In this document: positions 47,290 through 59,864 of the stretch, in pieces
Layout of the letters: every line of letters begins with the position of its first letter
Position numbering within the stretch: the stretch's first letter is position 1
Source of the DNA: Symbiodinium natans
Lineage: Eukaryota; Sar; Dinophyceae; Suessiales; Symbiodiniaceae
NCBI GenBank assembly: GCA_905221605.1
Contig: CAJNDS010000243.1
Location: forward strand, 124,001-188,000
DNA length: 64,000 nt
Reading direction: 5' to 3'
Translations under genes and position numbers: made by a program
The notes under the pieces: generated by a model
What the model was told of the DNA's origin: nothing
The model's input: the letters and a program-made list of their open reading frames with translations, nothing else
Database searches by the model: none

Positions 47290-49580
47290 TGAGGGGGGGG
47301 ATGTAGGCAGGGTGTAGGGATGTGTAGGGTCTTGAAGCCTTCAAACAGCTTCGACTTTTTGTTCTGTTCCGCCTCACTTGGCCAACCGACCCTGGGTGTC
47401 TACCCGCCTCAGCCCACCCCCGCCCCCTGTCCCGCCCCCGCCCCCTGCCCCCGCCCCTGTCCCACCCACCCCTGTCTCCCAACCGCCACTGTGTTTGTCG
47501 GCCACTTTGACCTGGCTCATTTCCTGTCAGGTAAAAGCCCGTCGCAGTAGCTTCCCGCATCCTGACATGGCCCATCCATCCCTGAACACCCACATGCTCC
47601 CCGCCCGCTGCCCGCTTACGATCATCGCTCCCCTTTCTGCCCCAAGCCCCGCCCAGCCGCCTCCGACACCCTTGCCACGCTAGCGGTGAAATTAGAGCCA
47701 GTTCTCCACACTGCACAAAAACACACTTGGAAATCGAACCCAAAAACCCTCCCATTGGTCACCCACCTACACCACAGGACCAGAAGGGTCATGAAGTCTC
47801 TAGCAACAAACCAAACGCTGGAACTTTCAAGGGTTTGGCTTCGGGATGCTTGGGAGGTCCAAGGCCACGGCCGGCCGTGGATCTCTCCTTAGGGTGGTTG
47901 CACGAAATTTGTTGGGGTTTCTCCTCATCTTTGGAGCGAAGGGCTTGGGACGTACACTTTGAGCTTAGAGAAGCTTACTTTGGAGTTGCGGGTTTGAGTT
48001 TCTGGGCCGCTACGCTCTGGATAGATCGCAGCCACCATGCCCTTGCTCTTTGGAACGCAGTGCAGCATCAGGCCAGCTTCCAAAACTTAGCAATGGCACG
48101 CTCAGCTCGCCCATATTTGTCTGATGCCTACGGCCCCTTGCTGGACATAGTATATCATAGTATGGCAAATGGAAACAGCCTTCCACCGGGTCTGATGCTT
48201 GAATCTGAGCACAGGCCGAGGGGCTCGGGCAGAGACAGGGATCGTCGAGGCGATGTTTCGTCCTGCCTGGACCGAAGGTTTGTGTAGCTTGCGTATGCTT
48301 GCGTAACACAGCTGTGTTGAAGTTGTGCACATGGACTAAAGAGGCACGCCTGGTTCAGCTTGCCCTGGTTCTGCGGAGCCACGGCTCTCCTCGACTTGCT
48401 TACTTTGAAACGGTTTTGCAGTTATCTCCGCGTTCCAGGAATTTGATGGTCAACGTGGCTGCTTTAGCTTCTGTATGTATTCTGTACCGACGCGCACGGC
48501 GTTGCAAACTCCCACAACGCTGAGGGAGAAGCCCATGGGCGCCCCGATTGAGCAAGGCGTGCGGCCTGGGCGAAAGAGGCCATAAGAGGTTCAGAACAGG
48601 TTCTGGAAAAGGGTTCGCTTTAGAATTGGGCCTGTGCGTACTGCTTTGAATGCTTGTGCTACCAATCGAGAGCTTATCCGGTTCCTAACACAACGATAGT
48701 GCTCAGGGCTTAAGGTTGGAACTTGAAATGGCCAAGACTTCAGAGTGTTTGCATGTGTTGGTGTTCAACGGTTCGTAATTACTCAAGATTCGCTGTTTCA
48801 GGTTCAACCAATGGCCAACAAACCCTTCTGAAGCGAAAACTCCTGAATCAGCTGAAGTTCGGTGCTCATGGATTCAGGAGGCCCCAAAACAGTTGTGAAA
48901 GCTGAGCCCATGTCCGTGGCGATGAGCGGTCCATCGCTGTGGCTGGGCCAGCGAGGGCGATTTATTTCACCGCCGCCCGGACCCTATGTTTCAACAAACA
49001 AGTTGCCCAAACTCATGCCGGCCTAAAAGAACTGAGTGAAAGTCTTGGAGTCTTGGAATGTAGTGCTGTGAAGGGCTGACGGCCTCAGCGTTGCCAGGGA
49101 CAAGGTTCCTTCAAATTCGGTTCGACTGAGCACAACGAGCGATCCACGACGGGCAAGACCTTCGAGCCGGAACTTCAACGAGGCAGTGCAGCACTGCATA
49201 TTGCATACTCGCAAGTGTTCCTGTCAAGTGAAAGCCACGTCACCTTAGAAACTCAAAAGTGCGCCTTAACAGTGAAAAACAAGGAGAGAACCTGACAAAC
49301 TTCAAAAGTCAAGCTACATCATTTGGAAGCTTACATCCTGATCAGCTTGGGAAGTTGGAGAGAAATTGCCGAAAGGCAAGAACACCGTAGAATACCGCAG
49401 AACCCCCCCAACCCCCACACGAGCACGAAGCTGCACAAAGCTGCAAGGCGCACTCGAGCTTTGCCCCAACGAAACTGAATCTTTTTGCGGCTTAGCTTGA
49501 GGGGCATGAGCCCTCAAGGTTTATGGTGCCAGGAGGCATCAGAAATACATTACGATCGTTACAATCGTTACGAGTATATA
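47290..49580. other. No confident gene
   Basis: Includes a C-rich stretch (47,395-47,470) and several overlapping long open frames on both strands (for example 47,727-48,287 plus). Their composition follows GC content and they lack splice signals. Nothing firm is seen. Confidence 0.4.
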
Positions 49581-49593
49581 CTTGGGAGCCTTC

Positions 49594-52500
49594 TCATGCG
49601 GAGAAGGACCAGGCCAGGTCGTTCGACTCGGAGCTCGCATCAGCATAGAGCTTGACCTGGAACTTCTGGTGCGTCCAGTCACTCGTGTAGTCCTGGGGCG
49701 CCTTGTGAGGAGAGGGGTAGGTTTCCGCGGAACTCAAAGAGATCATGCGGTTGAGCTTGGGGTTGTAGAAACCAATCTGGCCACCCCCGGCATCAACGAG
49801 GGCGAAACGCTCCGAGTCCCAATTGTCAGGCAACTCATGAGCTGCCTTGTCAGGGCTTGACATCAGAGGTGCGGTGTCGGTCATTTTCACGAACCTGTTG
49901 TGCCTTGCATTGTGAAAGGCCACCTGTCCGTTCCCAGCATCCACCACCGTGAACCTCTGATATGTCCATGAACTTGGCAACTCAAGGTCGAAATCCCTGT
50001 CAGGGCTTGGGTACAGGTGCCCATCTGGGTGCATGCTGATATACTTGTTGAACAGGGCATTGTGGAAACCCACCACGGTTCCTGGCTTCAAGAGCCACGT
50101 CGTTCGCTTCACCTGGAACCGTTCCCCTACCCAACTTTCTGGCACAGTGTCCCCAGCTCTTTCGTCAGTGCCCTCCACGCCGCCGTCTGTCATTAACACA
50201 AACCGGTTGTGCTGCGGGCAATGTAGGGCGATCTGGCCGCCGCCCGCGTAGACCACCTTGAACTTCTGCCAACTCCAATTGTCGGGGAGGTTGCTGGCAA
50301 CAGCATGCGGGCTTCCATAGACATCACCGTCAGGTCTCATCGACAAGAACCGGTTGAACTTCGGGCTGTGGAGACCAATCAGGCCACCCCCGGCATCCAC
50401 CACCGCAAACTTCTCTGATTTCCAGTCCGAGGGGAAGGACTCGAAGTCCTTTGTTGGGGAACGACCCACGTCGTCCCCGTTCATTTTCAGCCAGCGATTG
50501 TGGTGACGGTTGTAGAGGGCGATGATCGATCCCGGGCTGATCTCTGGTGGTGGCACCTCAGGGACAACGGCACTGATGTCCTGCTTCCCGAAGTCTCTCA
50601 AAGAAGCGATGGCTTTCAGCTTGGTGCTGGGGGACACCCAGGGCATGGCTCCCAAGACCAAGGTGAACTGGTCCACAATATTCAACAAGGGGATCCGCTT
50701 CTCAGGTGACTCAAAAGGTCCGAAGTTGATCTTCATCCCAAGCTCCAGGCTGTTGTCCTCCAGAAGACCCAGTATTTCGAAAGAGACCATCCCGGGATTC
50801 TTGAAGCTAAAGAGCTGGTGATAATCGGTGCCCGATTTGCCCGATTCAGCTTCTGACTGGAGAGTGCTCATGGTACTCATGCCTTTGTTGGCCTTCATGG
50901 CCTTCATGCGCTTTAGGACCTCCTGTCCGCGAACCTCGGATGTCTTGTTGATTCCCAAGTGCTTCCCGTACTCGATGGCCGCCAAGTAAAGGTCCTCATA
51001 GTCGTCCTCAAAGTCCCAGTGCTGCGGAGCCTCTCCCGCCTTTCCTGCCTCAGGGCTTTTCCGTCGCTTCTCCGTGGCCTTTGGGCTTCGGGACGTTGAG
51101 CCCGTTTGGTTGGTGGCAAGGAGAGAGGACCTGGACATGGTTTCCACAGTGCGATCATCTTCGCCAGAGTGACTGCCCACAGCAGTGCCAAGTGGATTCC
51201 GCCACGTCTCGTGGGCCCCGAAGATGTTGCTGTCCACGAAGTCCGTTTGGCTTCCGAAGCGCTTCTGTAGGCGGAGGGTCCGGCTGAAGAGCATCACGCC
51301 GCCGCTCCGTATCTCGGAGCGGAGGACGCTGAGGTCCAGGCCACCAGGCTGCTTGTCCGGCCAGCAGACTGTCGTGTCGATCTCGGCCAAAGGTGCAGGC
51401 ATCAGCTCAAAGTTCAAGCCACCCACGAAAGCGAGCACGGGCTGCATGCCAAGTGAATAAGTCACAGTCACGCACTTCTCGATGGCCTGCTCCCAGACGT
51501 AGAAGGCGTAGCCCTGCCACTTGTCCCAATTATCCTTCATCCAGTCGTTGTCGCACGGCACACCATAGGGTTCCAGAGGGATGAAGGCATCGTCACTGCT
51601 GCCCTGCCAATCAGCCTTCCATGCTTGGTTATTGCTCCCACGCATGTTCTTGGGCGCAAAGGCCAAGCAGGAGCTGGTGTCTGTCTCCCTGCCATTCCAC
51701 TGGGTGATGAGCCGTGTGGCATAGTTGCCTTCCTGGTCTGAGATGCCGAGGGCGATGCTGCCTTGGGGTTCGGGGTCGTCGTCTCCGCGCAAGGAAGCAT
51801 CCTGTGATTCCTTTGCATCCTGCTGCGCCGCCGACATCTCCGACATCTCCCGCGGAAGCGTGGACTTTGGAGCGTGTTTGTGATCTTTGGGATGCTGGGA
51901 GTGCGTCTTGATGGTGAGGCTCTTCCCTGCATGGTGAAGCACGGGGGCTTGACCGACTCCCGGGAACTTGGACTCGGTAGCCTTCTGAATCAGGGAAGAG
52001 CCGTCATCCAGCACCTGCCTGACAACGACCGCGGCCACCTGGGCGAAGACCTCGACAAAAGGAAAGGTTGAGAAAGTGGAAGTCAAAGATTGAAAGACCC
52101 GTTTGCAGAAGGAGCTTACGTGAGATTCCAACTGGTCGCCCTTTCATGTCCCACCACCTCAACCCCCCACCCGCATCGATTGTTTCGACTTTTCTGAGTT
52201 TGTTTCTGTTCTTGTTCTCTCTCTTGCAGGATTTCCTTGCTATGCTCTACTCTACTCCTTGATTCCTCTCTCACTCTCTCTCCCTCTCTCTTCCTTTCTT
52301 CCTTCTTCCTTTGTTTCTGTTTTTCATGCGTGCCCACCTTCGCGGCACGAGCGGAGACTCCGAACGGTGCCAACAGTGCCAACAGTACATAGACACAAGA
52401 CCGCACCATGTGACTTGGGAAGGCAGACCAATCTCTGCCTCCTTCCCCCTTCCCGACCCTTACCAAATTCGGTTACTCACAGAGGATGGACAAAAAGAAG

Positions 52501-52735
52501 GTGAACTTCATGGTGGTGTTGGAACCGCGGTGGGACCGCCCCGGGACTGCCCTGAAACCCCCCTCGCAGACAGCTCATGGAAGCTCTGTACCTGCTGGAA
52601 GTACTGCAGCAATGCTCAGGCTCACTGGTGCATTGATCAGAACTCGTGTGCATCGTTGCAACTTTGTCGGATGTCTTGCTTGCTTGCGTGCGAGCGGCTT
52701 GCTTGCTTGCTGCACGCATGGCCCCGCATTGGCGG

Positions 52736-52787
<52 letters not shown>

Positions 52788-54284
52788 TTACTGCACAAGA
52801 CATGGCAAATAAGGCCTGATTTAGAAAGCACGGCAGCACGCAGACTATCGAACCCCACCTCGATGAACTCCGTGAGCATGTCGCTCATCCTGTTCAGGAA
52901 GCTCAGCGGCGGAACCAGCTCTATCAGCTGCATGCCCAGGCACTTGATGATCTGGCGGGGCACGGAACGGAGGCTCGCAGCTTTGACACAGGGTTCAAGG
53001 CAGGTTTAGGGTTGCAAGAGGAGATTACAACCGGCGGCCAAACCACTTCCAGAGAAGCGCCAGGAGAACTCCCCTGTACATTAGTAGTGCTGCATAAATT
53101 CCTGGCGCTCAGCTTGTAGCGACACAACATTCGAATCCAGGGCTGCTTCCTTTGGGGAACTATACCTCTCTTGTTTGTGACACGTGTAGACCACTCGTGT
53201 GTCTCGTCATTATGATATTCGGCCGAGAGGAACCTGCAGATGTCGTTGCTTTCGATATGTGTGCTTGTTTAGACTGTGTACACTGTCGAATTAGCCGGGT
53301 AGGGTTTGCCGAGCCTCGAGGGCGGAACCGGACGTCGCACAGTCGACCAGGTCTTTACCCAAGTTGAACATGGCCCGGATCGGCGTGATACCAAAGGAGG
53401 TGACCGTCTTCAAAGGCTCGGGCCAATCGAGATTTACAGAGCCGAAGTTGAAATCGAAGAGATTGCAGGTCTGTCCCATAAGTCGGACCCAGCATTTCTG
53501 GCGACCCCAATCGACATGGATTCCGTTTCCATCAATGCTCATGTCTGGGGTTCGGGTGTCTGGGCAACCAGCATTCCAGTCGGAGAAGCCATTCACCAAG
53601 ATGTCAACGGCCATCTCCACAGAGTCAATGACCGTGTTGGCCACGAAGCTCACCTGGTCGCTTGCAGCCTCGTATGCTGTGGTGGTTGGGCTTAGGGAAG
53701 TTGCGGGAAGTTGAGGGTTTCGACTTTCATAGTCGCACACGGGCAGGCACGTTTCGAGCAACTACAGCCCCCACGACTACGCAAAGAGAACTACGGAGCC
53801 AATGGGCATTGTACGCGTCGCCCAGTGCGTCTCCGACTAAGCCAGTGCCATCGTTGGCAGCTGCCGCGGCATCCACTGCTGTGTTTGCGACCGCATTCCC
53901 GGCATCGCTGACAGCATTCCCGGCGCTGCTGGCAACGTTCGCCACGGCCTTGAAGAGGCGGCGGCGCCTTCGACGCCAGCCGCGCCGGCGGGAAGATCGT
54001 GACTCGATGTCCTCCTCATCCTCAGCCTCAAGGAGGCTGAGGGTGTCACGGGTTTCAGTCTCGTCCTCCCTGTCACGCTTTGAGAGCAAAGTCCGCTGGC
54101 TCTGCTTCTGGTGCACTGCCGGATTGAAGTCCCGCTTCTCACGCTGGTGGTTGTGCTTCTGCATCACCCGCTTCAGCGTCTCCTGGGCCTTCTTTTTGCG
54201 GGTCTCGGGATGTACCTGCTTCAGAGACGCCGCAGTGTCATCGTGATCCAGGTCCAAGTGATCTTTCAGAACAGTGTGGAGGTC
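49594..54284 (-). CDS. Four-exon protein with two C-terminal beta-trefoil (fascin-like) domains
   Basis: Exons 54284-53795, 53676-53359, 52980-52859 and 52050-49594 join in phase to 1,128 codons plus stop (TGA 49,596-49,594). Exon 1 has an Arg cluster and an Ala/Asn amphipathic helix (SSAGNAVSDAGNAVANTAVD). Exon 2 has Cys and Trp-rich sequence. Exon 3 includes RQIIKCLGMQLIELVPPLSF. In the long exon, about residues 813-1,128 hold six units of 45-55 residues with the pattern HNRF-M, nW..-F-VVDAGGG-I-H. Units 3 and 6 end FQVK instead of VDAGGG, dividing them into two trefoils of three. Such folds bind actin, sugars or other ligands. The middle region is unknown. Intron 3 (808 bases) holds a CT microsatellite. 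The first exon's 5' edge and the donor at 53,794 are the least certain. Confidence 0.75.
52736..52785. repeat. (CT)24 microsatellite
   Basis: About 48 bases of pure ct, inside the last intron of the beta-trefoil gene (GA-rich on the coding strand). Confidence 0.97.
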
Positions 54285-54446
54285 CTGGAACTCATATTCA
54301 AGGATTCAGAAGCGGCAAACCAGGCACTCCAGCAGCTCCCCCGCCCTCATCTTGTGTGAAGCTCTTGTACATTGTAAGTTCTACTACACAAAACTCGCCA
54401 GCGACTCTTCGCCAATCCTATGAACCTGAAACCTAAAACCCCCCTC

Positions 54447-54449
<3 letters not shown>

Positions 54450-54477
<28 letters not shown>

Positions 54478-54478
54478 T
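54450..54478. repeat. (CA)n microsatellite
   Basis: About twelve CA units in plain sequence upstream of the beta-trefoil gene's first exon. Confidence 0.9.
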
Positions 54479-54830
54479 ACAAATCACAAACTATCAGAGC
54501 TCAACCCTGACAATGAGAAGTCCCGATCTTCCGAAGTCCTGTTTCTCTCATGGGCTTGAACCAGCCGAAGTTTGGTTCGTCTGGAATCCCTTGAAGCACG
54601 AAGTTGAGACGAAGTGGTTCAGCACTGAACGCGAAGTTCTCTTTCACTGTTCGGGAATTTCCAGCGACACTCAAACGAATGCAAGTTGAAGTTCGAATCT
54701 TCAAACAGCCGCAGAATCATCGCAACAACTGCCTGCATCGAAGTCTGAACTGTAAAAGTCTTTGTGTGAGGTTCTTCTCAGGAAGTCACACGATCGATCT
54801 GTGAAGTGGAGGCATAAGGCGGTTGGGGAT

Positions 54831-55217
54831 TCAGAACGCAAGACGTGGGACATGCACATGGGGGAGGTTCCAGAAGCAGTTGTTGAAAGGGTGTTCCCAC
54901 CTGCCAGGAAGTGAGATGCCCGCCACAGTCTGAATCTCCTTGCCATGTAATTTCGGTTTCCCACGCCGGACTCGCAGGAAGAAGTTAACGACACAGCGAA
55001 GGTTCCATGGATGAAGTGAACCGTCTTCAACCATCGGATGCCCTTCGGAGCTCACCGCACCATAACGGGCACATTTTTGGATTCGGCTACACTGCAAGAA
55101 CTGGCAGGTGGGGCGGGGTGTTGCATTCAACAAACAACAACATGGCAACAGGATTGATGCTGCTTCAAATTCGTCTTCCGGGTGGTCTTGGGCTGACAAC
55201 AATGACGACGGTACCAA
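54831..55217 (-). CDS. 128-codon open frame, uncertain
   Basis: ATG at 55,217 to TGA at 54,831 with varied composition (for example LRCVVNFFLRVRRGKPKLHG, GRWEHPFNNCFWNLPHVHV). It lies between the glycoprotein gene upstream and the beta-trefoil gene downstream on the same strand. A possible acceptor (TTGTTGTCAG) sits near its start, so it may be an exon of either. Without homology I cannot decide. It could be chance. Confidence 0.3.
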   Translation of the reverse strand: MVPSSLLSAQDHPEDEFEAASILLPCCCLLNATPRPTCQFLQCSRIQKCARYGAVSSEGHPMVEDGSLHPWNLRCVVNFFLRVRRGKPKLHGKEIQTVAGISLPGRWEHPFNNCFWNLPHVHVPRLAF

Positions 55218-55490
55218 TGCACCGTGATGAGGGAAACGATGGACATAAAACTTGCAGGGACGTGGAGATGGTGTCCGATGTCCATTTCATTGTGCACTGA
55301 GTCTTCGTTGGCAGAAGACTCTCAGGCACCCCTGAACCCTGTTTAGTGGTATGAGAATGGACTTTCAGTATCTGACTCATTAAATGTGGTGAAAGGCTGT
55401 TTGTCATGTAGCACACAAGTTCAGCGGAAAACCGGTTGCATCGTAGACAGCAGGATTCGGTGACATGTGAAGACCGAAGAAAAGGAATGA

Positions 55491-56077
55491 TCACACAAAC
55501 ACACACAAGTGATGAGGCAGGGTTTCCTTGCGGATTCTAGCGGGGTCCTGGATCTCATGCTGTTGCATCTCTACCACTGTCTCGAGCTGGACGACCTTCA
55601 GCATCAAGAACTCCAAGTTGCGCGCGAGCTCGCCCATTCCGTGCGTTCCATTACCTTAAGAACACAAAACCAACTTTTCTGCAGGCAACCTAAAGGAGAT
55701 TTAGAGCAAGAACCTACAAATGTCGTGTTTTGGTTCAAAGTACTGCTGGCATTCTCTGGATTTGGGATATTGTTCATCTCCTTCATGTCTTGTTCAGCGT
55801 TCTCGCCAACGATCATCTCCAGCTGCTTGTCCACAGTCCCGTTGCTGCCATTCACTGTCATGTTGATTGGGTATTCACGTTGATCCTCGAGGTGGCCAAC
55901 GGATGCCAGGTGTGCCTCCGCCTTCACCGCCAAAAGTGAAGCTGCTGTGGCTGGACAGCTCGAACCAATGCACGGCTCAGCACAGCAGAGGCGGCCAAAG
56001 GTAAGGATTGCCAAGAGGCCCGAAGGCCAAGCGGTTGTCCAACGACAGCAATGCCCAAAGGACATTGCCAAGGTCAT
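55491..56077 (-). CDS. Secreted or surface glycoprotein with coiled coil
   Basis: Exon 1 56077-55744 starts MTLAMSFGHCCRW, with a hydrophobic SGLLAILTFGRLCCAEP that looks like a signal peptide, and has N-glycosylation sequons in PINMTVNGSNGTVDKQ and at NASS. The donor is GTACTT, phase 1. After an 89-base intron, exon 2 55654-55491 follows TGTGTTCTTAAG and encodes GELARNLEFLMLKVVQLETV onward, a heptad coiled coil, to TGA at 55,493. The predicted protein is 165 residues. Short secreted proteins with such a leucine-rich helix seem common in dinoflagellates, but I cannot name the family. Exon 2 may splice onward instead of ending here. Confidence 0.55.
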
Positions 56078-56543
56078 TGGGTCAGGAACAAAAGGTTCGA
56101 AAGCTTTCCGGGCTCAAATTTGAGCCGAGATTGCTCTCATATCCAGCACGTCCACGCACTGCTTGTCTGCCAATGCTTCAGCGCTAAAAAACGCCTTAAG
56201 CACTCAAGCACTCCAAACCAAAACAGTAATGCTCTCAAGAAGCTCTGGAAAAGTGCGACTTCGGCACCAACCCGCTCGTGGCACTTTGGATTTCGGGGAC
56301 CGGGCCGTAGTCGTAGGGGGCTCATGTTAGCGGTGCTCCTGCGGAAAAGCCACGGCCGAAGCATGGTGGCCGGGCTTCTGTGAATGGGGACTTCTCAACA
56401 GTTCTCGCAAGGCAGGAAATCAAGGCAGCCCTGACATTTTTGTTAGTGCCTTCGGGGTGGGGGGGATTTGGGGGGTCCATTTATCCACCCTGGCCCAAAA
56501 CACCATGTAGAGCGACACAGCGTAACCCTACAGCGCCAACACC

Positions 56544-56756
56544 TTGATGTTCCAAGGGAGGAATGCCAGCAAGCAATACTCGGAAGCCTTTGAGCTTCAG
56601 GAAGCTGCTGAGCTCTCAGTCCCCAACGTGAAGGACAAAAGGAGCTCCCTCAAGTTGGGGGCAAAAGCTGAGGGACTGCAACGGAATTGGAACGGCCAGC
56701 TCGAGGCAGCAGCTGCCGCAGGAGCAGCTGACCTTGGAGAAGGCCCACGTGAATAG
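56544..56756 (+). CDS. 70-codon plus-strand open frame, possible exon
   Basis: ATG 56,544 (MFQGRNASKQYSEAFELQEA onward) to TAG 56,756, Ala/Glu-rich and helical (NGQLEAAAAAGAADLGEG). Composition is more protein-like than the overlapping reverse frames. No clear splice sites delimit it, so it may be a single-exon gene, an exon, or chance. Confidence 0.35.
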   Translation: MMFQGRNASKQYSEAFELQEAAELSVPNVKDKRSSLKLGAKAEGLQRNWNGQLEAAAAAGAADLGEGPRE

Positions 56757-57079
56757 GTAGGTGGCCAGGGCCCCAGGACTAGGTACTGGCCCTTGCAACT
56801 CCAGGTATCTCTTGGAGCTCCATCTGCTTTTCGAGTTTCGGGAACTCTGAAGCTTTAGGGTTAGGAAAAAGCAGTTTTTTGCCGAAGCGGAAGAGTTCGG
56901 CAAGTTTGCACACGGTCCGAAGCTGACACTTTGGAGGCTTCCCGCCTACAGATGGGAGATGCTCCAAAATATACTACATATAAATATATCTTTTTTACAT
57001 ACATATATATATATATTTATTTATTTATGGGCGTCCGCCTATTGCGGTTCCCCTTATTTTTTGTAGGTTTACATACATG

Positions 57080-58930
57080 TATATGTTTCAAACCCTAAAC
57101 CATCGTAAACAACCACAGCAACAAGTCGATGATCATGTAGGCACCCCAACCCTATAGGGTTAAGGTTGACAGGTTTAGGGTTTAAGATTGAGGCATTTAA
57201 GCGTAAGCCCGCAATGAAACCTAAACCCTAACCGTTCAACCCGATACAGTTAAGGTTTAAGTGGTTAGGGTTTAAGATTTAGTCACTTTGAACTTTAAAC
57301 CTAAAACCATAGAGTTTTAACGTTAAGGGTTGAAAGTTCGGGCAGTTAAAGCTTAACCCTGAACCGTGTAGGGTCAGGACCGTCAAACCCGACAGGGCTC
57401 CAAAAGGTTCAAAGGTTTTAACCCTAAAGGGTGCTGAAGGTATACATGCCTAGACCTTAGGCTATCCCAGTGACGCGAGAATACTGTGAGCAGATGTCCT
57501 TTCACTACTTCCTGGGATTCAAAATATACACAAACCATATCGTTGTATGATAGAACTCAGATTTTGCTTCTCGGGGGATGGTTGCTTGAGATATCTTAGC
57601 CAAGGTAGAGTGTTTAGGATGGATGTTTTGCTTTGCTTGATGCTTGTTTACATAAAACCAATCAACCCCGAACCATAGTTATAACCGCAGCAAAAAGTTA
57701 TAACCTTGTCATATACATATATCCGCAGAGCTCGTCAAATCCGATCATGATGTAGGCGCCCCAACCCTATAGGTATAAGGTTGACAGGTTTAGGGTTTGA
57801 GATTGAGGAATTTGAGCCTAAGCCGGCAATTCAAACTAAACCCTGACCTTTAAACCTTATAGAGATAAGGCTTAAGGGGTTAGGGTTTGAAAACTCATAG
57901 AGTTCTAACCTTAAGGGTTGAAAGTTCGGGCATTTAAACCTTAACCCTGAACCGTTTAGGGTCAGGACCGTAAAACCCGACAGGGCTCCAAAAGGTTCAA
58001 AGGTTTTAACCCTAAAGGGTGCTGAAGGTATACATGCCTAGACCTTGGGCTATAGGGTTTAAAGGTTTGGGGTTTAAGGTTTGGACAATACCTATACAAT
58101 AGAACCTTAAAACCCTGTTTGGCTTGGGACTTAAATCCCTAAACCTTAAATCCCATAGGGTTATGCCTACGTTTGTAGGGCTTTCATCCCGGTGACGCGA
58201 GAATACTGTGAGCAGATGTCCTTTCACTACTTCCTGGGATTCAAAATATACACAAACCATATCGTTCTATGATAGAATTCAGATTTGCTTCTCGGGGGAT
58301 GGTTGCTTGAGGTATCTTAGCTAAGGTAAAGTGTTTAGGATGGATGTCTTGCTTTGCTTCTTGGGGCGTGATGAGGGTTTTCTTATAGGGTTACTTCCAT
58401 GTATACAAATCAAACCCTTGAACCATAATTGTAACCGCAACCAAAAAGTTATAACCTTGTCATACACATATGTATCCGCAGAGCTCGTCACTTTCACTAC
58501 TTCCTGGGATTCCAAATATAAACAAACTATATAGTTAAATGATGGAATTCAGCTTTGCTTATCGGGGCAGATGCTTCCTTGAGATATCTTAGCTAAGGTA
58601 AAGTGTTTAGGATGGATGTTTTGTTTTGCTTATTGGGGTGTGATGGGTTCCCTTCTTCTTATGGGTTTACATAAGTGTATTTAAATCAAACCTAACCCAT
58701 AGTTATAACCACAGCAACAAGTTATAACCTTGTCATATAGATACATTTGCGGAGCTCGTAAAATCCGATGATGACCAACCCTATAGGGTTAAGGTTGACA
58801 AAGGTTGACAGGTTTATGGGGCACGACTGAGTCATTTAAATTTAAGCCGGCATTTGCACCTAAACCCTAACCTTCAAACCCTATAGAGTCAGGGTTTAAG
58901 GAGTTATGGTCTAAGGCGCAATCCCATATA
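57080..58930. repeat. Tandemly duplicated telomere-like blocks
   Basis: Degenerate TTTAGGG/CCCTAAA text is interleaved with unique segments repeated in order. The block gatcatg..taggcrccccaaccctatagg recurs at about 57,130, 57,748 and (partly) 58,767. The block cactttcactacttcctgggattc recurs at about 57,503, 58,223 and 58,490, each followed by ttgcttctcgggg and ggatggatg. This gives two near-complete units of roughly 610-720 bases and a third partial one. Confidence 0.85.
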
Positions 58931-58949
58931 GTATACGTATACTTATGAG

Positions 58950-59190
58950 CAAAGATTCGGCGGACACTGCTTGCGATTCAGAAACTTAGGAGCAGAAAGA
59001 TACGGGGGACACTGCTTGCGATTCAGAATATAAGAGAATATGAGGAGCAGAAAAGATACGGGGGACACTGCTTGCGATTCAGAATTTTAGGAGTAGAAGA
59101 AAAACGGGGGACAAGGCTTTCGATTCAGAACTTTAGAGTAGAAAAGATACGGGGGACGCTGCTTGCGATTCAGACTTTTAGGAATATGAT
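58950..59190. repeat. Minisatellite, five copies of about 40-60 bp
   Basis: Each unit contains a variant of gatacgggggacactgcttg followed by cgattcagaa and a spacer with taggagcagaa. Unit length varies through the spacer. Confidence 0.9.
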
Positions 59191-59264
59191 ATAGAAAACT
59201 GTAATATGTAGGATAATATGTATAGAGATGCCACGGCAGCATCAGCTGCGGTCGAGCTGCCTCG

Positions 59265-59790
59265 GTTAAACCATTAAACCAGAACACCATTGTTTTCCCC
59301 CTTCTGAGAATCCCCTAAACCATTAAACCATTAAACCATAAAACCATTAAACCATGAAACCATTAAAAAACCATTAAACCATGAAACCAATGGTTTCCCC
59401 CATATGAGAATCCCCTCAACCATGAAACCGTTGAACCATTAACCAATAAACCAATAAACCACTAAACCAATGGTTCCCCCCTTAAGAGAATCCCCTAAAA
59501 CATTAAGCCATTTAGCCATAAAACCATTAAACCATTGAACCACTGGTTTTCCCCATATTGGTTTAATGGTTTGGGGGATTATCATATGGGGGAAACCATT
59601 GGTTTAATGGTTGAATGGTTGAATGGTTTAATGGTTTAACGGTTTAATGGTTTAATGGTTTAATGGTTTAATGGTTAAATGGTTTAATGGTTGAATGGTT
59701 GAATGGTTGAATGGTTGAATGGTTGAATGGTTTAATGGTTTCATGGTTGATGGTTCAATGGTTTACGGAATTCTCTTGGTTGAATGGTTT
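59265..59790. repeat. Long inverted repeat of CCATTAAA / TTTAATGG units
   Basis: To about 59,550 the plus strand reads aaccattaaacc repeats with cccccatatgagaatccc spacers. From about 59,560 the same motifs appear reverse-complemented (ggtttaatggtt, gggggattatcatatggggga). The two arms of about 200-280 bases can pair, with the switch near 59,550-59,565. Confidence 0.9.
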
Positions 59791-59864
59791 AAGGGAATGT
59801 GCAAAAAAACAGGGAACCGCCAGGTAAAGAGGGCTGCCAGGCCAGCGCAGGCGGCACTTCTCCA

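Noticed and set aside
47727-48287. 186-codon plus-strand open frame
   Set aside because: No splice context, and overlapping reverse frames are equally open. It looks like chance in GC-rich DNA.
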